Assembly: GCF_020497125.1 (NCBI RefSeq)
Contig: NC_059075.1
Span: 28,370,003 to 28,434,002, forward strand
DNA length: 64,000 bases
Source of the DNA: Mauremys mutica
Taxonomy: Eukaryota; Chordata; Testudines; Geoemydidae
Direction: 5' to 3'
Shown here: positions 57,810-64,000 of the stretch, piece by piece
How the letters are laid out: the number at the start of each line of letters is the position of its first letter
How positions within the stretch are numbered: position 1 is the first letter of the stretch
Notes under the pieces: generated by a model
Told to the model about the DNA's origin: nothing
What the model saw: the letters and a program-made list of their open reading frames with translations, nothing else
Database searches by the model: none
Made by a program: the position numbers and the translations under genes

Positions 57810-58203
57810 TCAGTGACGTTCAATGGTTCCTCTGTGGACAATAAGAGCTCCTAAAAGTGCTTAAAATCATCATCCAAGATATGAACTCACCAGACATGGT
57901 CTCAACAATGACCTTTGATAGACACCTTGGCCTACATTTTGCACTGAGTTACATTCGTGCAGCCCCTTTGAAATCAAAGTGGATGCATGGTTGTAACTGA
58001 GAGCAGAATTTGATCCCAAACACTTTGTTGTTTGATTTGAAATTTTATACTTCCCAAGTGCAAGTGGTGAGTAGGGTTTTCTACCAGCTCGCTCCTTTGT
58101 CACTGTATGGAAAAGTACGGCATAGGTCGTGTCGTCCAAAGTACATAACTCATTCTCAAAGTACTAAGGAAAAATAAGGTTTCTTTAAAATACTGGCACC
58201 ATG
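57810..58203. other. No gene seen
   Basis: Unique AT-rich sequence just 3' of the hAT copy. Confidence 0.5.
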
Positions 58204-58876
58204 TCAGAAATTGCTGTACCTCTGAGACAAATGCATTGTCAAGGTCTGAGTAAAGCTGCCTAATTCCATCCAGGAATTATTGCTATTCACATATTCCTGT
58301 GGCAGGCTTTCTATGTTAACATGATGAAAATATCTGGAGGTTTTTGTTTTGTTTTGTTTTTGTTTTTTTGGTTTTTTTTGGCGGCTTCTACGAGTTTCAG
58401 ACATGTAGGCACCAAAGAGCAAACTTGTTGTGTCTTCCATCTGCCAAGATATGGGAGTTCTTATCAATAGCCTGCTGTAGAAGGGACTTCCAAAATATGG
58501 CTGGGTGATTGCCTTTAGAAATGTTGTCCTTAGAGTTGCTGGTCTCCTGGTTCTGTTTTTTAGGATTCTCAGTATATCTGCCTAACCAGTTTTTTGCTGC
58601 CATGTGTCAAGATATCGATGCCAACAGCAGAGCCTTGTCTTTAAAATTAAGTAGGTGCAGTATCTCTGTGAAGTGCTAAGATTAATCTCTCAGGGTGCAG
58701 TAGACAGTGTAGATTGTTAAGATTTCTCTTGTGGCAAAATAACATGAAGGGAACTTGGTCATCAAGCTGCCAGTTGTGTCTTTAGGTCTGAATTTTTCTT
58801 CCAGCAGCCTGTCTAGACAGGAGTACTGTGCCCCCTTATCTGCTTTGAATCGGTGACTGCAAATGTTATGCAGATA
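58204..58876 (-). pseudogene. Candidate decayed coding stretch, unidentified
   Basis: On the minus strand, one frame runs from 58876 through about 64 codons without a stop. It has stops at 58684, 58678 and 58609 (three in roughly 225 codons, fewer than AT-rich noncoding DNA usually gives), and stays open to 58397. An acceptor-like catttgcag ends at 58857. A one-base shift near 58400-58470 leads into a second frame that ends at 58204. The A-rich tract at 58380-58341 (minus-strand sense) lies inside and could mark the 3' end of a retrocopied transcript. Sample residues are HFTEILHLLNFKDKALLLAS. Family not recognised; chance remains possible. Confidence 0.25.
58341..58380. repeat. T-rich simple tract
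   Basis: Runs of TTTTG and TTTTTTTG (A-rich on the minus strand). It may be a poly(A)-derived tail of an inserted minus-strand sequence. Confidence 0.8.
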
Positions 58877-59110
58877 CTATAGCTACAGGGTGAGGTGACT
58901 ACAGCTCAGCACAGTACACTACAGTACAAATTTTCTATAGTTTGGAACCAATGAGCATTATGTAAATTTGCAGTCCCTGCATAATAGCACTTTTTCTGGG
59001 TAATTTGGAATCTTTCAGTGTTATTTTTCCACCTAATTGCTGCTGTTCACAGGTCTGCCTGGAGACCAGGAGTGCATGCAAAGCCAAGTTACTGCACTTA
59101 ATTATGTAGA

Positions 59111-59198
59111 GCCCAATCCTGAAAGCTTTCCTCACACCAGTAGTCCCACTGAAGTCAATGGGATTGCCTGAGTCAGTACAGGTTTCCAGGGTTGGCCC
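59111..59198. repeat. Short palindromic repeat
   Basis: gcccaatcctgaaagctttc, agtcccactgaagtcaatgg and cagggttggccc share the outer GGCC and the central CCACTGAAGTCAATGG of this set. Confidence 0.55.
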
Positions 59199-60755
59199 TT
59201 TACAGTGTAAAAATCAGAGGGTCATAGTCTAACCTTGCTGTTCCCTGGGTGAAGAACCTTGTGCTCCATTCTCCAGCTGGACTTTTGCCTACTCAATTCC
59301 TGACATCAGAAAATCCAAGGCTATGAGATTTCATAACTTCCAGGCCCAGATTGAAGTAGGTAAATACGTTGCTATCAAACAGACCCTTCACTGGTTGGAA
59401 TGCCCGGAGCCTGTTGCATTGTGTCCACACACAACAGCTGTGTCAGCTGTATTGCTTGACTGTAGCAGTCAGCTGCAACAATGCGAGAAGAGACCTTTAG
59501 CTCCTGTCCAGTGGCACTAGTGTTACCTACAATGATTTCTCTGCAATGTGAGCAGAAAGACACAAGTATTGGAGCTGCACCAAGTTCAGCTTGTTCTTGT
59601 TCTCAGTTCTATGGCTCACATTCAGAAATTACAAGCCCCTGCTCCTGTCAACGATGCTGGGTACTGTGTGGTATGTATTTCAGGAGTCCCAAGATGCACT
59701 GGTACAAATGCTGTTGTAAGGTGTACTCAGTGTGTTGAGGTACCAAAATGGGTTCTGAAAGAGTGTTGCTGCGTGGTTGCACTAAACTGTTGCAAAGACA
59801 AGCTGTGCAGAAAACCACTTCAGCAAAAGTGTCCCTGTAGGTCTTCTCTCTTGGAGTTCAGCACCTACCAGAAGAGCTCAAAATCTTTCGGAATCAGGCC
59901 CTTAGCATGGGCACATCCTTCGTATACTACCTTTCATGCAGTGATGTATTTTGACAGACAACAGTATGGGGTCTATATATCACAGACTAAAACTATGTTA
60001 CAAGATCAGTGGCAAACACTAAAATCAAGACATTGAAAGTTTTAAGGTGATATAAGACAACAGAAAACCATCTGTAAGAGGCAACTACTGTGGTTACTAT
60101 GGCAACCAGCAGGAGAAAAAATATTGGAAAAAATGTTGTTTTTGCAATTGCACGGGGATTAAAAAAGTAAGCAAGCAACAAAGTGTGAAGCTGCTGCTAC
60201 GGTGATAGCAGTGTGGGGGTGAAAAATAATGGTTTAAATATGTATTAATTAGTAATCAAGTAAAATTACTGCCCTCAAATATAGTGAGGTCACAGCTGTA
60301 GGTTCCTTTAATTGATTTTGATAATACACAAATGCACACATAAAAACACCCAAGGCACAACCTATTTTACGAATAATCAGTTTGCTAAATCATTACAATA
60401 TTAAGGATGAAGGAAACCCCACAAGATAGGCAACAATCAAAGACAGGTAAGAGAAATTGAACAAGGGCCTAGAGTAACAGCATTAAGGTATTGCATGTAA
60501 ACATCACCAGATGTCCTAAGACTAGTCTGAAAAGCACATTAAAGTGGGTTCAGAATTATTTTCCAGGGTCTCAAAACCTAGAACTACTAAGATCTTACAC
60601 ATATCTTCCCTTAATGTGGCAGAGAAGAAGAATGCTTAGTAGAGGAAAATAAACAATACCTGGAGGGTGGAAAGAAAGGTGATCAATGACAAGCGTGGAA
60701 AGAAGTAGGATGTGTTAACAGTTGTAGCACAAGACGGGAAGTCAGGAGTCTTGTG
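59199..60755. other. No supported gene
   Basis: Includes a Cys-rich 162-codon forward frame (59548-60036) discussed under findings, and AT-rich sequence beyond it. No recognised repeats at 60040-60750. Confidence 0.45.
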
Positions 60756-60823
60756 GTGAAATCCTGGCCCCGTTAAAAGCAGTGGCAAAACTCCTATTGA
60801 CGTCAATAGGGCCAGGATTTCAC
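60756..60823. repeat. Palindromic short repeat with perfect 15-bp arms
   Basis: gtgaaatcctggccc at 60756-60770 is exactly complementary to gggccaggatttcac at 60809-60823. The centre has ctcctattgacgtcaatagg. This is the clearest member of the GGCC-ended, CCATTGA-centred set. Confidence 0.85.
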
Positions 60824-60845
60824 CCTAGGGTTCTTTCCCCCCAAG

Positions 60846-60925
60846 GCCAATGCAACCACTAGGCAGACTAGGCAGCCGCCTAGGGCGCCAAGATTTGGGG
60901 GCGCTGCCGCCAATCAAGACGCTGG
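60846..60925. mobile_element. Possible left end of another DNA transposon
   Basis: aggcagccgcctagggcgcc and aagatttgggggcgctgcc form a compact GC-rich block in AT-rich DNA. It resembles, from memory, a turtle element opening 'cgcctagggcgcc'. No matching right end is found inside the window. Confidence 0.35.
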
Positions 60926-61135
60926 CTGAAGATTGCAGACTGTAGGGAGGGAAGAGGTATGTGATAAGAACCACAATCCCAATGAATTGCTGTTCTGCCT
61001 TTAGAAAGTCAGCGAAGTCCTTTGATTTGATTGCTGTGTTGATAGGTACATTTACACAGTACTAGCTCCTTTGTCTTGTAGATTGCACAGCAGCCAGAAG
61101 GAGAGTGGAGCAGCTTGCCACAGGAAGTGTAAGAC

Positions 61136-61752
61136 CAGGGGTGAAAGTAACTTACAGGACTTACCAGTACTGCCGAGTCCTGAGGGGGGCGTGGCCTCAT
61201 CCGGAAGGGGCGTGGCCTCTCAAGATTTAAAGGCCCTGGGGCACCAGCTGCGGCTGGGAGACCCAGGGCCTTTAAATCAACCAGGGGGTCCCAGCTGAAG
61301 AGGTGGCTGGGAGCCCCCGGGGCTCAGGGGCAAATTAAAGGGCCTGGGGCTCTGGCCGCTGGGGGGAGCCCCGAGCTTTGAGGGGCTGGGGCAGGGATTT
61401 AAAGGGCCCAGAGCTCCTGCCGCTGAGGGGAGCCCCAAGCCCTTTAAATCCTGGCCCCAGCCCGGCCGCCAGAGCCGTGGGCGGGATTCAAAGGGCTCTG
61501 GGCTGCCTGCAGCAGCGGGGAGCTCTGAGGCCTTTAAATCCTGGCCCCTGCCTGGCCACCGGAGCCGCTGCCAGGATTCAAAGGGCTCTGGGCTGGGGCC
61601 GGGATTTAAAGGGCTCAGAGCTCCCCAAGGCTGCGGGCAGCCCAGAGCCCTTTCAATCCCCTCCGTGGAAGCTGGTGCGGTCCGGCATGGCGTACTGGCT
61701 CTTGCCGGTACGCCGGACCGGACCGGACCGGACCGGCTTACTTTCACCTCTG
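61136..61752. mobile_element. Non-autonomous hAT-like transposon with internal repeats
   Basis: CAGGGGTGAAAGTAA at 61136-61150 and TTACTTTCACCTCTG at 61738-61752 are inverted with one mismatch in 15. Flanking octamers tgtaagac (61128-61135) and ggtaagac (61753-61760) match at 7 of 8. The interior has several gatttaaagggcc / ggcctttaaatc units about 60-120 bp apart and a terminal (ggacc)n run at 61724-61736. No transposase; open frames of 156 and 178 codons are repeat-driven. Confidence 0.88.
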
Positions 61753-61760
61753 GGTAAGAC

Positions 61761-62186
61761 CCCTGCTGGGGCTGAGCTGTGCTGTCAATGTGGTGCAGCT
61801 GGGGCCGGCTTGCATGGCATGCTCAGAGAGCAGGCTGCAGGATTTGCAGGGAGAGGCTCTGCTGCTCCCTGGGGAGAGAAGGGAGGGATGCCTTGGCTGG
61901 CAGCTCTGCTTTAACCCACCCCTGTGCCCCAGCTTTCTATCCTCCCGACCCTGCTTTGGCATGAGGGCAGCACACTCTCTGCCTCACAGTCCTGCCTGCT
62001 CCACGCCCCCCTGCCAGAGCGAGAGCCCAGCATTCAGCTCCCCAGCCTGGGCGCAGGATGGACTTGTGAAGGCAAAGCAGGTGACACGCTCCTATTGCCC
62101 TGTTGCAATTGCACTTGGCCCGCTGCTGCATGCCAGGGACTGGAGAGGAGAGCGCCCATTTCACCTTGCAGCTCTTTGAATCCTAC
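61761..62186. other. GC-richer flank of the minisatellite
   Basis: Moderately GC-rich sequence (ggggctgagctgtgctgtc, tgcaattgcacttggcccgc) with short overlapping frames but no domain. It may belong to the same larger repeat as the 60846 block. Confidence 0.4.
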
Positions 62187-64000
62187 TCCGACCCCCTTCC
62201 CCTCCCCAGCCAAACCCGATCCCCCCAGTGACCGACCCCGGTCTGCTCCCCTTCCCCTCCCCAGCCAAACCCGATCCTCCCAGTGACCGACCCCGGTCTG
62301 CTCCCCTTCCCCTCCCCAGCCAAACCCGATCCCCCCAGTGACCGACTCCGGTCTGCTTCCCTTCTCCTCCCCAGCCAAACCCGATCCCCCCAGTGACCGA
62401 CCCCGGTCTGCTTCCCTTCCCCTCCCCAGCCAAACCCGATCCTCCCAGTGACCGACCCCGGTCTGCTCCCCTTCCCCTCCCCAGCCAAACCCGATCCCCC
62501 CAGTGACTGACCCCGGTCTGCTCCCCTTCCCCTCCCCAGCCAAACCCGATCCTCCCAGTGACCGACCCCGGTCTGCTCCCCTTCCCCTCCCCAGCCAAAC
62601 CCGATCCCCCCAGTGACCGACCCCGGTCTGCTCCCCTTCCCCTCCCCAGCCAAACCCGATACCCCCAGTGACCGACTCCGGTCTGCTCCCCTTCCCCTCC
62701 CCAGCCAAACCCGATCCTCCCAGTGACCGACCCCGGTCTGCTCCCCTTCCCCTCCCCAGCCAAACCCGATCCTCCCAGTGACCGACCCCGGTCTGCTCCC
62801 CTTCCCCTCCCCAGCCAAACCCGATCCCCCCAGTGACCGACCCCGGTCTGCTCCCCTTCCCCTCCCCAGCCAAACCCGATCCCCCCAGTGACCGACTCCG
62901 GTCTGCTCCCCTTCCCCTCCCCAGCCAAACCCGATCCTCCCAGTGACCGACCCCGGTCTGCTCCCCTTCCCCTCCCCAGCCAAACCCGATCCTCCCAGTG
63001 ACCGACCCCGGTCTGCTTCCCTTCCCCTCCCCAGCCAAACCCGATCCTCCCAGTGACCGACCCCGGTCTGCTCCCCTTCCCCTCCCCAGCCAAACCCGAT
63101 CCTCCCAGTGACCGACCCCGGTCTGCTTCCCTTCCCCTCCCCAGCCAAACCCGATCCTCCCAGTGACCGACCCCGGTCTGCTTCCCTTCCCCTCCCCAGC
63201 CAAACCCGATCCCCCCAGTGACCGACCCCGGTCTGCTCCCCTTCCCCTCCCCAGCCAAACCCGATCCCCCCAGTGACCGACCCCGGTCTGCTCCCCTTCC
63301 CCTCCCCAGCCAAACCCGATCCCCCCAGTGACCGACCCCGGTCTGCTTCCCTTCCCCTCCCCAGCCAAACCCGATCCCCCCAGTGACCGACCCCGGTCTG
63401 CTTCCCTTCCCCTCCCCAGCCAAACCCGATCCCCCCAGTGACCGACCCCGGTCTGCTTCCCTTCCCCTCCCCAGCCAAACCCGATCCTCCCAGTGACCGA
63501 CCCCGGTCTGCTTCCCTTCCCCTCCCCAGCCAAACCCGATCCTCCCAGTGACCGACCCCGGTCTGCTTCCCTTCCCCTCCCCAGCCAAACCCGATCCCCC
63601 CAGTGACCGACCCCGGTCTGCTTCCCTTCCCCTCCCCAGCCAAACCCGATCCCCCCAGTGACCGACCCCGGTCTGCTTCCCTTCCCCTCCCCAGCCAAAC
63701 CCGATCCCCCCAGTGACCGACCCCGGTCTGCTTCCCTTCCCCTCCCCAGCCAAACCCGATCCTCCCAGTGACCGACCCCGGTCTGCTCCCCTTCCCCTCC
63801 CCAGCCAAACCCGATCCTCCCAGTGACCGACCCCGGTCTGCTTCCCTTCCCCTCCCCAGCCAAACCCGATCCTCCCAGTGACCGACCCCGGTCTGCTACC
63901 CTCCCCCTCCCCAGCCAAACCCGATCCTCCCAGTGACCGACCCCGGTCTGCTCCCCTTCCCCTCCCCAGCCAAACCCGATCCTCCCAGTGACCGACCCCG
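62187..64000. repeat. 55-bp minisatellite, 33 units, runs off the window
   Basis: The unit contains ccccttcccctccccagcc, aaacccgatcctcccagtg and accgaccccggtctgct. The gat landmark ends at 62220 and again at 63980, exactly 32 x 55 bp later, so 33 units are present without length change. Variation is confined to a few sites: gatcctccc versus gatcccccc, ctgctcccc versus ctgcttccc, and rare gatacc, gactcc and gactga. Since 55 is not divisible by 3 and the minus strand lacks stops in the unit, all three minus frames are open for 540-610 codons. Confidence 0.95.

Noticed and set aside
57093..57841. Overlapping 166-237-codon frames with repeated [12 protein letters not shown] motifs
   Set aside because: The motif is the translation of the 52-bp minisatellite inside a hAT copy; equivalent frames exist on both strands.
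62187..64000. CRISPR-like array
   Set aside because: Units are head-to-tail 55-mers with no unique spacers, in a vertebrate genome. This is a minisatellite.

Overview
The window is vertebrate nuclear DNA. It reads best as a cryptodiran turtle, for three reasons. It carries two copies of the tRNA-derived SINE with a CR1-type tail known from hidden-neck turtles (9598-9755 and, inverted, 32619-32801). It has many CR1 LINE fragments with the characteristic TCTATGAT 3' end. It also has a rich set of short hAT-like and Tc1/mariner-like DNA transposon relics on an AT-rich background that still shows many old MIR/L2-type fragments, which means slow sequence turnover. The species cannot be fixed from sequence alone.

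I find no protein-coding gene I can defend. The long open frames at 7.6-8.1, 13.7-16.2, 57.1-57.8 and 62.0-63.9 kb lie on GC-rich tandem repeats and are by-products of repeat composition. Two minus-strand stretches (58204-58876 and 53804-54882) look weakly like decayed coding sequence: low stop density, frames that hand over at single shifts, and acceptor-like AG sites. They are listed as low-confidence pseudogene candidates without a family name. The window is otherwise intergenic or intronic.

Layout: 0-6 kb, AT-rich unique DNA with palindromic short repeats and MIR/L2 relics. 6.2-9.8 kb, a dense cluster: two hAT elements with 8-bp target duplications, a GC-rich tandem tract, a reverse CR1 and a SINE. 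13.5-16.6 kb, a 3.1-kb non-autonomous DNA transposon whose interior is a GC-rich array including a 616-bp tandem duplication. 17-39 kb, mostly unique AT-rich DNA with a TA-flanked MITE, CR1 ends, a palindromic element, an old duplicated block (26.2 kb versus 36.0 kb) and a small hAT-like MITE. 39-44.2 kb, opposed CR1 copies, two of them interrupted by DNA transposons. 44-57 kb, sparse, with a near-complete MIR-type SINE and another CR1. 57.1-57.8 kb, a second hAT copy carrying a 52-bp minisatellite. 60.8-64 kb, a nested transposon region that ends in a 33-copy 55-bp minisatellite running off the window edge.

The unifying pattern is that GC-rich minisatellites sit inside, or directly next to, non-autonomous DNA transposons in an otherwise AT-rich region. 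A second theme is a dispersed family of short imperfect palindromes centred on CCATTGAAGTCAATGG.
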